Below, one piece after another: positions 1-7,447 of a DNA stretch of 64,000 nucleotides (within the stretch, counting starts at the first letter, position 1; every line of letters begins with the position of its first letter). The stretch lies in the NCBI GenBank assembly GCA_963753115.1, contig CAVWBB010000021.1:62001-126000 (forward strand), read 5' to 3'. The notes beneath the pieces are model-generated. The model had not been told where the DNA came from, searched no databases, and worked only from the letters and a program-made list of their open reading frames with translations. This DNA is from Bog-473 sp963753115 (lineage in GTDB: Bacteria; Actinomycetota; Acidimicrobiia; Acidimicrobiales; RAAP-2). The translations under genes and the position numbers were made by a program.

Positions 1-1103
1 GCGTTGAGGTGGGTCATCTTGTTGATGTCCTCGTCCGACACGCCGTCGAGATACTTCATGAGGGCCTCGGGAGCGGTGGGCCACGTCGAGTCGGAGTGCG
101 GGTAGTCGCATTCCCATGTGATGTTGTCGATGTTCATGTACTCCCGGCTCTGAACGCCGAACGCATCGTCAATGAAGCACGTGATGATGCGGTCGTTGAA
201 GACCTGGCTCGGGAGCTGGTCGCCGAAGTCCTGGCCGGTCCACTTGTGGTGGTGCTGGTAGACGTAGTCGAAGCGCTCGAGGGCGTAGGGGATCCAGCCG
301 ATGCCGCCCTCGGAGAGGGCGAAGCGGAGGTCCTTGTACTTGCGCAGGATGGGCGACCACACCAGGTCGGCGGCAGCCTGGACCATGTTGATGGGCTGCA
401 GGCTGATCATGACGTCGATCGGGGCCTCCACCGAGGTCATGAGGATGCTGGAGGACGATCCCAGGTGCATGCACACGACGGTGCCCTCGTCGGAGCAGGC
501 CTTCCAGAAGGGGTCCCAGTGCGGGTTGTGCAGGGAGGGCCAGCCGAGCTTCTCGGGGTTCTCGGAGAAGGTCACGGCGTGGCAGCCCTTCTTGGCCACC
601 CGGCGCACCTCCTCGGCGGCGAGTTCGGGGTCCCAGATGACCGGGATCGACAGAGGGATGAAGCGGCCGGGCTCGGCGCCGCACCACTTGTCGATGTGCC
701 AGTCGTTGTAGGCCCGCACCATGGCACGCGCCTCGTCCTTGTCCTCACGGCGGGCGAAGAGCTGGCCGCAGAACTGCGGGAAGGAGGGGAAGCACATGGA
801 GCCGAGCACGCCGTTGACCGACATGTCGCGTACCCGCTCGTGCACGTCGTAGCAGCCGACCCGCATGTCCTCGAGCGACAGGGGCTCGACGCCGTACTCC
901 TCGGGAGGCCGGCCGACGACCGCGTTGAGGCCGACGTTGGGGATCTCGTTGCCGTCGTAGAACCAGTAGTCGGTCCCGTCGGGCCGACGGATCAGCTGTG
1001 GCGCCTTGTCCTGGTACTTCGCGGGCAGCAGCCCGTCGAACATCCCCCTGGGCTCAATGACGTGGTCATCGACGCTGACCAGGATCATGTCTTCCGTGCG
1101 CAT
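1..1103 (-). CDS. Amidohydrolase-family (amidohydrolase 2) metal-dependent hydrolase, 3' end beyond the window
   Basis: The minus-strand reading starts at ATG 1103 with an AGGGGAGG ribosome site just upstream and stays open to the window edge, so the C-terminus is missing. The N-terminus begins MRTEDMILVSVDDHVIEP, the SVDDHxxEP start typical of amidohydrolase 2 (PF04909) TIM-barrel enzymes, and carries later family segments such as RAYNDWH, ALSEGGIGWIP and WECDYPHSDSTWP. It is clearly paralogous to the gene at 42879-44036, which shares the same segments in the same order. Members include decarboxylases and hydrolases acting on aromatic or cyclic acids; the substrate is not predictable. A perfect TGACACCTGTGTCA palindrome lies 41 bp upstream of the start. 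Confidence 0.85.
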   Translation of the reverse strand, partial: MRTEDMILVSVDDHVIEPRGMFDGLLPAKYQDKAPQLIRRPDGTDYWFYDGNEIPNVGLNAVVGRPPEEYGVEPLSLEDMRVGCYDVHERVRDMSVNGVLGSMCFPSFPQFCGQLFARREDKDEARAMVRAYNDWHIDKWCGAEPGRFIPLSIPVIWDPELAAEEVRRVAKKGCHAVTFSENPEKLGWPSLHNPHWDPFWKACSDEGTVVCMHLGSSSSILMTSVEAPIDVMISLQPINMVQAAADLVWSPILRKYKDLRFALSEGGIGWIPYALERFDYVYQHHHKWTGQDFGDQLPSQVFNDRIITCFIDDAFGVQSREYMNIDNITWECDYPHSDSTWPTAPEALMKYLDGVSDEDINKMTHLN

Positions 1104-1144
1104 GCGGCCTCCCCTTCTGCCCTGCCGGTCGGTGTGCCGTTCTC

Positions 1145-1158
1145 TGACACCTGTGTCA
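1145..1158. promoter_or_regulatory. Palindromic operator candidate, site 1 (TGACACCTGTGTCA)
   Basis: A perfect 14-bp inverted repeat lies 41 bp upstream of the amidohydrolase start at 1103. It matches eight other sites in the window (consensus TGACRCNNGTGTCA). No other feature is seen in the gap between 1104 and 1353. Confidence 0.6.
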
Positions 1159-1353
1159 CCTACCTTATGCGACGCCCCTACCCCTGGTGCGAGTCGGGCG
1201 TCCGAGGCCCGGGCGATGTCGCCGCGGGGCACTGTCGTCGCCCCGGAGCGGGGTGGTCCGGCTGGCCCTGAGGGCCCTGCACCAGCCCGGGAGGCGGGGT
1301 CGGCCGGCCGCGTCAGAGGGGGATCTCGAGGAAGGGCACCACCGGCGTGACCC

Positions 1354-2968
1354 TCATTGCGGTTGGGGCGGCGCGGGCCGGGGCGGCGTCCTCTCCTGGA
1401 CGGGCATGGCGTTCTGGGAGGGCGGGGCGTAGGCGAAGCCCTCGTCGAAGGTGCCGGTCAGCGCGTTGAGCACGACCTCCTCGTCGACGACGGGGACGGT
1501 GAGCGATGCGTCTGGGAGGAGTGGCGGCAGCGGGTGCGCCGGTTGGCCGAGCGCCAGCGCGCTGGTCATGTCCCCGACCGTGCGCCGCCGCCACGCCGAG
1601 ATGTTCGGCGCGGTGACGCCGAAGAGCTTCTCCAAGAGCAGCAGTGTCGACGTGTGGTCGAAGACGTCGGTGGCCAGGTAGCCACCCGTGGTGAACGGCG
1701 ACATGAGGATGCACGGCACGCGGAAGCCGAGACCGACGGGGCCGACGATGCCACCCGCGCTCGCCGGCAGCGGGCTCATGGAGAGATATTCGCCGGGCGT
1801 GCCAGGTGGCGGCACCGGCGGGGGGACGTGGTCGAAGAAGCCGCCGTTCTCGTCGTAGTGGAGGATGAACAGCGTGTGGGCCCAGATCTCGGGGTTCGAC
1901 GTCAGGGTGTCGAGGACGTTCTGGACGAGGTTCTCCCCCCATTGCGGCGCCGTGGCCGGGTGCTCGCACTGCGTGACCGGTCCATGGATCCAGCTCACCT
2001 GGGGCAGCGTCCCCGCCGCCACATCGGCGACGAAGTCGGCGGGGTAGTTCGGGGGCGATCGCCTGCTGTTGGAGCTGCCGGCCGCGTGTGGTCGCCGGGT
2101 CGTTGTAGGCCTTGAAGTAGGGCAGCGGACTGAAGAGGGCGAGGCCGGTTGGATCGTTGTAGACCTTCCACGTCACGCCCGCGTCGAGCAGTTGCTCGGG
2201 CATGGTGGTCCAGTCGAACGCCCCGTACTGCTGGGGACGACCGCTGGTCTGTGTCACGAGGACGGGGCCGCCACTCGTGCCGGCGGGGTCGATGGTGCCC
2301 GACAGCGCCATGACGCGGTTGGGGTCGGTGGGCCCGAGCACCGAGCAGTGATAGGCGTCGCAGATGGTGAACGCGTCGGCCAGCGCGTAGTAGAAGGGGA
2401 GCTCGGAACGGTCGAAGTAGCCCATCGTCGCCACGAAGTTGGCGTCACCGTCCGCCTCGAGATGCGCCTGCACGAAGGCGTCCATCTTCCCGCCGTCCCA
2501 GCACTGGTGCTGCGTGGTCCATTCGTGCGAGATGTCGTTGGTGCAGTCGCCGTTGTCGGTCGGGAACTGCTGCTGGAGGTCGAACGGCTGCAGGTACCCC
2601 ATCGGGTCGACGCCGACGCCGGGCTGGTAGCCGTACTGGTCCCACACCGGTACGCGCCTGCCGTTGACGCTGTTCGTGGCGACCCTGGGGTCGGAGAAGC
2701 CGCGGACACCGGACAGCGTCCCGAAGTAGTGGTCGAACGACCGGTTCTCCTGCATCAAGAAGACGACGTGGCGGATGTCACCGAGCGACGGCAGGCCTGA
2801 GGGCACCAGCGACAACGCGCGGTCGATGGAGGCGCCGGCCGACGAGGAGAGGCTCGCCAGTCCCGCCGTGCCTGCGGCACCGAGCGCCAAACCGCCCTTC
2901 AGCAGTGCTCGTCGACTGACCCGGTTCGTGTGGCGCGCCGCTTGGTCCCGTCGCGTCTCCGCTCCCAT
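1354..2968 (-). CDS. Tat-exported phosphoesterase (phospholipase C family, PF04185) with a frameshift
   Basis: The N-terminus carries a twin-arginine signal (SRRALLKGG followed by a hydrophobic Ala/Gly stretch). The start of the phosphoesterase domain follows, with HVVFLMQENRSFDHYFG, the metal-binding ENRSFDHYFG block of phospholipase C/acid phosphatase enzymes. The reading leaves frame at about 2050-2055 (a CCCCCG run on the minus strand). Removing one base there joins it to the frame ending at 1354, which holds the rest of the domain (HYDENGGFFDHV, GFRVPCILMSPF, FDHTSTLLLLEKLFG). The repaired product would be about 537 aa, a normal length for the family. Either the gene is truncated in vivo or the base is a sequence error. 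Such enzymes cleave phospholipids or other phosphodiesters outside the membrane. Confidence 0.8.
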
Positions 2969-3091
2969 GCACCCTCCTCCTCGTGCCGTCTGCCCTGCGG
3001 CGACGGCGTTCCTCTCCCCTGGCGAACTTCCCGCTCGGACGTCAGGGAAACGGAGGTAGCGGGGGAATCCCCGCGGGATTTCAGCTCCTGT

Positions 3092-3781
3092 TCACGCGCT
3101 CGCTACCTGGAGTTCGGATTGCGATGCTCCAACCCCCAGTGCATCGGGCGCGCACAGGCCGCGGCGGGGGAGGATGATGTCGTCGATGATCCCGTAGTCG
3201 CGTGCTTCTTCTGAGGTCATGTAGTAGTCGCGGTCGATGTCCTGGGCGACGCGTTCGAGGGGCTGTCCGCTGTGGTGGGCGATGATCTCGGACATGCGGC
3301 GGGTCAGCGACATGACCTCGCGCAGCTGGATCTCCATGTCGGACGGCGCGCCGCGGGTCCCGGCCGAGCCCTGGTGGATCATGATGCGCGCGTTGGGCAG
3401 GGCGAAGCGCTTCCCGACGGCGCCCCCCGAGAGGATCATGGCGGCGGCGGACATGCCCATGCCCACGCAGATGGTCGAGACGTCGGGCTCCACGTGCTGC
3501 ATGACGTCGTAGATGGCCATGCCGGCGTAGGCCACGCCGCCGGGGGAGTTGATGTAGAGGTAGATGTCCCGCTCGCTGTTCTGGGCCTCCAGGAACAGCA
3601 TCTGCGAGATGATCAGGTTGGCCACCTGGTCGTCCACCTCCTGGCCGAGGAAGACGATCCGCTCGCGCAGGAGCTGGCTGTAGATGTCGAAGGCGCGGTC
3701 TCCCCGGTTGCCCTCCTCGATCACGGTGGGGACGAAGACCTGGCGCAGATGGTCTCCGGGGATGGTGGTGGTCGGGCTCAT
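3092..3781 (-). CDS. clpP: ATP-dependent Clp protease proteolytic subunit ClpP
   Basis: Serine peptidase subunit of the Clp protease, which forms tetradecameric chambers fed by ClpX or ClpC ATPases in the cytosol. Using ATG 3781 (GGAGGAG site upstream) gives 229 aa. The catalytic triad is complete: Ser111 in GMGMSAAAM, His136 in RIMIHQGS and Asp185 in DIDRDYYM. The handle region ends with SEEARDYGIIDDIILPRR, followed by an unusual tail of about 22 residues rich in Ala, Gly and Ser. No clpX or second canonical clpP lies next to it. Instead it is divergent from an XRE regulator and a degenerate ClpP paralogue. An upstream in-frame ATG or GTG at 3823 would add 14 residues but has a poorer ribosome site. 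Confidence 0.95.
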   Translation of the reverse strand: MSPTTTIPGDHLRQVFVPTVIEEGNRGDRAFDIYSQLLRERIVFLGQEVDDQVANLIISQMLFLEAQNSERDIYLYINSPGGVAYAGMAIYDVMQHVEPDVSTICVGMGMSAAAMILSGGAVGKRFALPNARIMIHQGSAGTRGAPSDMEIQLREVMSLTRRMSEIIAHHSGQPLERVAQDIDRDYYMTSEEARDYGIIDDIILPRRGLCAPDALGVGASQSELQVASA

Positions 3782-3824
3782 GGCGTGCTCCTCCGTGTCC
3801 GTGCTGGTTTGGGTCCTTCTCACG

Positions 3825-3845
3825 TTATATCAAATATGAGATAAT
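3825..3845. promoter_or_regulatory. AT-rich interrupted palindrome in the clpP / XRE divergent promoter
   Basis: The 72-bp gap between the two divergent genes contains an AT-rich block reading TTATATCAAATATGAGATAAT. Within it are TATC-N8-GATA and TCA-N4-TGA inverted repeats. Such an AT-rich patch in otherwise about 70% GC sequence is likely the promoter and operator, plausibly bound by the XRE protein encoded nine bases away. No ClgR-type GTTCGC box is seen. Confidence 0.45.
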
Positions 3846-3853
3846 CGTTCATC

Positions 3854-4111
3854 GTGAGCGCGCGCCGTCACCCCACCGTCTTCCCCGGCTTCCGCGAGAT
3901 GGCCGAGCGCCGGCACTCGGTGTCGGGGCAGCTGCTGACGCTGCGCAAGGAGCTCGGGCTCTCCCAGGCGGAGGTCGCGGCGCGCATGGGGACCTCGCAG
4001 TCGGCGGTGGCCCGCTTCGAAGCGGGCGACCTCGACGTCCGGCTCTCGACCGTGGAGCGCTACACCTCGGCGCTCGGCGCCCGGCTGGAATGGAGGATCG
4101 AACATGCCTGA
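3854..4111 (+). CDS. XRE-family helix-turn-helix transcriptional regulator
   Basis: An 85-aa protein starting at GTG 3854. Residues about 25-80 form a Cro/CI-type helix-turn-helix: LRKELGLSQAEVAARMG is helix 1-2, TSQSAVARFEAGD is the recognition helix, then a closing helix LSTVERYTSALGA. There is no sensory domain, so it is a minimal DNA-binding protein of antitoxin-like size. Its last eight bases overlap the start of the ClpP-like gene at 4104, indicating translational coupling, and it is divergent from clpP. The likely role is to control both genes through the AT-rich palindrome in the shared promoter; that is inference. No toxin partner of HigB or RelE type is adjacent. Confidence 0.85.
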   Translation: MSARRHPTVFPGFREMAERRHSVSGQLLTLRKELGLSQAEVAARMGTSQSAVARFEAGDLDVRLSTVERYTSALGARLEWRIEHA

Positions 4112-4769
4112 TCGCGAGGAGCAATGGCCGTGGTTGCCGCCCGGTCCCGGGACGACCGGTACCGGCGGGGGTCCCGAGCCGCTGTCCGACGTCCTGGCCC
4201 GGCGGATGCTGGCCCAGCGGGTCGTGCTCCTGCACGGGACGCTCGACGAGGTCTCGGTCATGCGCGTCTCGGCGGAGCTGATGACGCTCGATGCGGAGGG
4301 CGACGATCCGGTGACGCTGCGCGTCGACTGCGGCGAGGCGGCCCTCGCCCCGGCGTTGACGCTCATGGACGTGATCGAGCTGATGGGCGTGCCGGTCCGG
4401 GCGCTCTGCCTCGGGCAGGTGGGGTCGGGCGCCATCGGTGTGGTGTCGGTATGCGCGCAGCGCGCCGCCATGCCCAGTACCCGGTTCTCCCTCTCGGAGC
4501 CGACCTCGCAACTGCAGGCGCACGTGCGCAACGTGGCCCAGTGGGCCGAGCTCCGTGCCGGGGAGCGCCAGCGCTTCTGTGCCCGGGTCGCTGCGGCCAC
4601 CGGCCAGCAGCCGGCGACGGTCGAGGCGGATGTGGAGCGGGGACGCTTTCTCGGTGCAGACGAGGCCGTCGAGTACGGGATCCTCGACGAGGTGTGCCGG
4701 CCCGACGCCCCGGTCCGGCACCTGCCCGGATCCGGGCCCCCGCCCATGGGGTTCCGGCCGCTGCGCTGA
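4104..4769 (+). CDS. ClpP-like protein lacking catalytic His and Asp (ClpR-like pseudo-protease)
   Basis: A 221-aa protein with the ClpP fold signature but a damaged active site. The nucleophile loop is kept (CLGQVGSGAIG, Ser108). The catalytic His position reads RFSLSEP with Ser131, where active subunits have IHQ. The catalytic Asp position reads VERGRFL with Gly180, where active subunits have ERDRFL. The handle motif ADEAVEYGILDEV is well conserved. The first 30 residues are a Pro/Gly-rich tail. Cyanobacterial and plastid ClpR subunits are known inactive ClpP paralogues that assemble with active ones; by analogy this could form mixed rings with the ClpP encoded next door. It could instead be an unrelated crotonase-fold enzyme, but the ClpP motifs argue against that. 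Confidence 0.8.
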   Translation: MPDREEQWPWLPPGPGTTGTGGGPEPLSDVLARRMLAQRVVLLHGTLDEVSVMRVSAELMTLDAEGDDPVTLRVDCGEAALAPALTLMDVIELMGVPVRALCLGQVGSGAIGVVSVCAQRAAMPSTRFSLSEPTSQLQAHVRNVAQWAELRAGERQRFCARVAAATGQQPATVEADVERGRFLGADEAVEYGILDEVCRPDAPVRHLPGSGPPPMGFRPLR

Positions 4770-4812
4770 CAGGAGCAAGACCGGACCGGCCCTGCGTGCC
4801 TACGATGCGGCC

Positions 4813-5403
4813 ATGACCACGACCGGGCCCCGCCTCCCGCCGCTCCAGGCCGGCGAGTGGGACGACGTCCTGATGCGGGTGCTGCAGAACGCACCGGGTG
4901 GCACGGACGAGCCGATGCACATCTTCACCACCTTGGGCCGGGCCGACCCCGAGCTGTTCCGGCGCTGGCTCGGCTTCGGCGGCGCGCTGTTGGGCGGGAG
5001 CCTTCCCGGTCGCCTGCGCGAGCTGGTGATCCTGCGCACGGCCGCGCGCTTCGGCGGCCGCTACGAGTGGGCCCAGCACATCGAGCTTGCCGAGGCTCAG
5101 GGCGTGACCCCCGCCGAGCTCGCTGCACTCGCGGACGGGCCGGGTGGCCTGGACGCGGTCGAGTGGGCCCCGGTGGAGCGTGCCGCGCTGGACGCCGTCG
5201 ACGAGACAGCCGCTGAGGGGGCCGTGTCCGACGGGACCTGGGACGCGCTGGCCGACCTGTTGCGCGAGAGCGAGCTCATTGAGCTGCTGCTGCTGATCGG
5301 CCACTACCTGATGCTGACCACGGTCCTGCGATCACTCCGGCTGCCCCTCGAGCCCCGGGCCGAGGCGCTGGCCCGGCGCGTGCCCGGCGGTCCGGCGGCG
5401 TAG
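4813..5403 (+). CDS. Carboxymuconolactone decarboxylase (AhpD-like) family protein
   Basis: A 196-aa all-helical protein. Its central block LRELVILRTAARFGGRYEW is the carboxymuconolactone decarboxylase (PF02627) signature, here with YEW in place of the redox CxxC seen in AhpD, so thiol peroxidase activity is not expected. The C-terminal half has a second helical layer rich in Leu (ELIELLLLIGHYLMLT). Proteins of this subgroup are common beside actinobacterial degradation genes and are usually annotated only by family. It precedes an SDR gene by 26 bp in the same direction, so the two are probably co-transcribed with the nitroreductase-like gene after it. The start is ATG 4813. Confidence 0.85.
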   Translation: MTTTGPRLPPLQAGEWDDVLMRVLQNAPGGTDEPMHIFTTLGRADPELFRRWLGFGGALLGGSLPGRLRELVILRTAARFGGRYEWAQHIELAEAQGVTPAELAALADGPGGLDAVEWAPVERAALDAVDETAAEGAVSDGTWDALADLLRESELIELLLLIGHYLMLTTVLRSLRLPLEPRAEALARRVPGGPAA

Positions 5404-5429
5404 GGGTCGACGGTGGCGGAGGTGGTCGC

Positions 5430-6197
5430 ATGACGGGGCTTCTGGCAGGGCGGAGCATCACGGTGGTCGGGGCGGGCACGCAGCCGTCCCGCGACCCGGA
5501 CGCGCCGGTCGGGAACGGCCGCGCCATCGCGGTGCGCGCCGCCCGGGAGGGCGCCTCGGTCGTCTGCGTCGACCGCGACGAGGCCGCCGTCGAGGAGACC
5601 TGGCGGCTCATCACCGAGGAGGGCGGGAAGGCCGCCATTGTGGTGGCCGATGTCACGACCGAGGAGGGTTGCCGCCTGGCGGTGTCCGACGAGCCGGGCC
5701 TCGCCCCCGACGGGCTCGTGCTCAACGTGGGCACCGGCTTCGGCATGGGCGTCGCGGGCACGTCGATCGACGACTGGGACAGGACATTCGCCCTCAACCT
5801 GCGCGCCCACTTCCTCCTCGTGCGCCGCGCGCTCGTCACGCTGTCGGACAACGCGTCGATCGTCTTCGTCGGCTCCGTGGCGGGCCTGCGCCCGGGAAGC
5901 CGTATCCCTGCCTATGACGCGTCCAAGGCCGGGCTGATCGGCCTCAGCCGTCATGTCGCCGTCGAGGGCGCCCGGCGCGGTATCCGGGCCAACGTGCTCG
6001 CCCCCGGCCTGATCGACACGCCGCTGGGCCGCGCCGCCTCCGCCGGTCGTCCGTCGCGCACCCGTTCGCCGGTGCCACTGGGCCGCCAGGGCACCGCCTG
6101 GGAGGTGGCCGCGGTCACGGTGTTCCTGCTCTCGGACGAGGCCAGCTACGTCACCGGCCAGGTCCTGGCCGTCGACGGGGGGCTGACACTGGTATGA
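5430..6197 (+). CDS. SDR-family NAD(P)-dependent oxidoreductase
   Basis: A 255-aa classical short-chain dehydrogenase. The nucleotide-binding loop is stretched (VVGAG, then about 12 extra residues, then GNGRAIA) compared with the usual TGxxxGIG. The active site is intact: Ser149 in VGSVAGL, Tyr162 and Lys166 in YDASKAG. The C-terminus has the usual SDEASYVTGQVLAVDGG. The protein probably oxidises a hydroxy-acyl-CoA or alcohol or reduces a ketone. The last four bases (ATGA) overlap the next gene, so the SDR and the F420-type protein are translationally coupled. Confidence 0.9.
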   Translation: MTGLLAGRSITVVGAGTQPSRDPDAPVGNGRAIAVRAAREGASVVCVDRDEAAVEETWRLITEEGGKAAIVVADVTTEEGCRLAVSDEPGLAPDGLVLNVGTGFGMGVAGTSIDDWDRTFALNLRAHFLLVRRALVTLSDNASIVFVGSVAGLRPGSRIPAYDASKAGLIGLSRHVAVEGARRGIRANVLAPGLIDTPLGRAASAGRPSRTRSPVPLGRQGTAWEVAAVTVFLLSDEASYVTGQVLAVDGGLTLV

Positions 6198-6643
6198 CCG
6201 CGCATTCGGCGCGGCCGCGGTCGGGCGCGCAGGCGCCGCCGCGCCCGCCGCGCCTCGGCCGGCGGGTGGCGCGCTTCAACCGGGCGGTCACGAACAAGGC
6301 CGCCATCCATGTCGCCGGGTCGCTTCCCGGCCTGGGCATCGTGATCCACGTGGGCCGGCGGACGCGCACCGTCTACCGCACGCCCGTCAACGTGTTCCGC
6401 ACGAAGGACGGGTTCCGCTTCGCCTTGACCTACGGCCCCGACGCGGAGTGGGTGCGCAACGCGCTGGCCCACGGCGCCGTCCGGCTGATCACCCGCGGCA
6501 GGGAGTACGAGCTCACCGACCCCGAGGTGGTGACGGACCCGCACCGCCAGCACGTGCCGGCCGCCGGCCGCGGCATCATGCGCCTCATGCGGGTGTCGCA
6601 GTTCCTCGATTTCCGCCGTACCGGCGAGGGGACCCCCCTCTAG
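6194..6643 (+). CDS. Deazaflavin (F420)-dependent nitroreductase-family protein
   Basis: A 149-aa protein of the DUF385/Ddn split-barrel type. After a basic, Pro-rich N-terminus comes the core, with VIHVGRRTRTVYRTPVN and FRFALTYGPDAEWVRN, the segment that in Ddn-like proteins binds F420. The closing block is DFRRTGEG. Family members reduce substrates with F420H2 in actinobacteria, so the presence of F420 biosynthesis is implied. It starts within the stop of the SDR gene (ATGA at 6194), so the two may act as successive redox enzymes. Confidence 0.85.
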   Translation: MTAHSARPRSGAQAPPRPPRLGRRVARFNRAVTNKAAIHVAGSLPGLGIVIHVGRRTRTVYRTPVNVFRTKDGFRFALTYGPDAEWVRNALAHGAVRLITRGREYELTDPEVVTDPHRQHVPAAGRGIMRLMRVSQFLDFRRTGEGTPL

Positions 6644-6670
6644 ACCCGCGACGCCGCGACCCGGTGGCGG

Positions 6671-6709
6671 TGGTTGTCGTGGTGGTTGTCGTGGTGGTTG
6701 TCGTGGTGG
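6671..6709 (+). repeat. 12-bp tandem repeat, 3.25 copies (TGGTTGTCGTGG)
   Basis: Three perfect copies of TGGTTGTCGTGG plus TGG lie in the short gap between two converging genes (stops at 6643 and 6716). The repeat has no inverted symmetry, so it is not an obvious terminator. Confidence 0.85.
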
Positions 6710-6715
6710 TGCGGC

Positions 6716-7447
6716 TCAGGCCACGACCTCCATCCGCAGGCCGCGGCCGTCCACGTCGCCGCCGAGTTGGAGGTGCTCCCGCGCGGCATACCGCCGCGCC
6801 GTCCAGGCTCCCGCGAACGCATCGAGCACGTCGTCGGGCTGGGCGCCGGGAGGGGGCCGCCCGGCGTGGTGCGCAATCGTCTCGGAGCCGAAGAAGGTGG
6901 CGAGGGCCCGCATCCGCTCGACGCGGCCGGCGCGGTGCAGCTTCGAATGGGACATCGGCGCGCCCGCGAGCAACGCCAGACTCAGCTCCGGGGACATCTC
7001 GACGAGCCGTTGTTGCCGGAGCGGCGTCATCAGCGCGTCGACTTCCCGGATTTTGGGGAGGATGTTGAACAGCTGCTTGGAGATCGCCTTGCCACACGTG
7101 GCCCGCGAAATCGCGCAGGCCTCCTCGTACGTGGTGGCCGCGAGGGCCGCCCGCACGGGAGCCGGGAAGATCGAGCTGCGCCGCCCGCCGAGTCGCCTCC
7201 GGGCTTCGATGTCGCTCCGCCGCGGGTCCTGCGGCGCCAGGCCGATCGGGATGTCGATCGCCGCGGCCGTCAGCGCGCCCGAGTCGATCCGTGCGACGAG
7301 CTGGTGGAGATCAGGCACGGCGGAGACGTCCACCGGGTCGTGACCGTCGGGGGCGATGCTGACGACGACCCAGCCGCCCCGGCAGCCGTCGACGCCGGCG
7401 ACCAGCGGGCTGCCGGCGCTACCCGAGAACGGCGTGGTTGATCCCAT
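6716..7447 (-). CDS. DUF429 (predicted RNase H-like fold) protein
   Basis: A 243-aa protein matching the DUF429/COG4923 layout. An N-terminal GVDGCRGGWVV strand has the conserved first Asp, followed by AIDIPIGL with the second acidic pair, then ARRRLGGRRSSIFPAP, KQLFNILPKIREVD, VEMSPELSL, and a C-terminal DDVLDAFAGAWTARR. The family is predicted to be RNase H-like and its function is not established. The start at ATG 7447 overlaps the end of the thiolase gene by 29 bp on the same strand, so it is co-transcribed with the thiolase, although a functional link is not obvious. Confidence 0.8.
   Translation of the reverse strand: MGSTTPFSGSAGSPLVAGVDGCRGGWVVVSIAPDGHDPVDVSAVPDLHQLVARIDSGALTAAAIDIPIGLAPQDPRRSDIEARRRLGGRRSSIFPAPVRAALAATTYEEACAISRATCGKAISKQLFNILPKIREVDALMTPLRQQRLVEMSPELSLALLAGAPMSHSKLHRAGRVERMRALATFFGSETIAHHAGRPPPGAQPDDVLDAFAGAWTARRYAAREHLQLGGDVDGRGLRMEVVA

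Noticed and set aside
9..1271. Open frame on the plus strand across the first amidohydrolase
   Set aside because: Its translation is low-complexity Val/Asp/Gly/Arg, whereas the minus strand gives a clear amidohydrolase.
3854..4769. Toxin-antitoxin pair formed by the XRE gene and its partner
   Set aside because: The partner has a ClpP fold and motifs, not a toxin fold.
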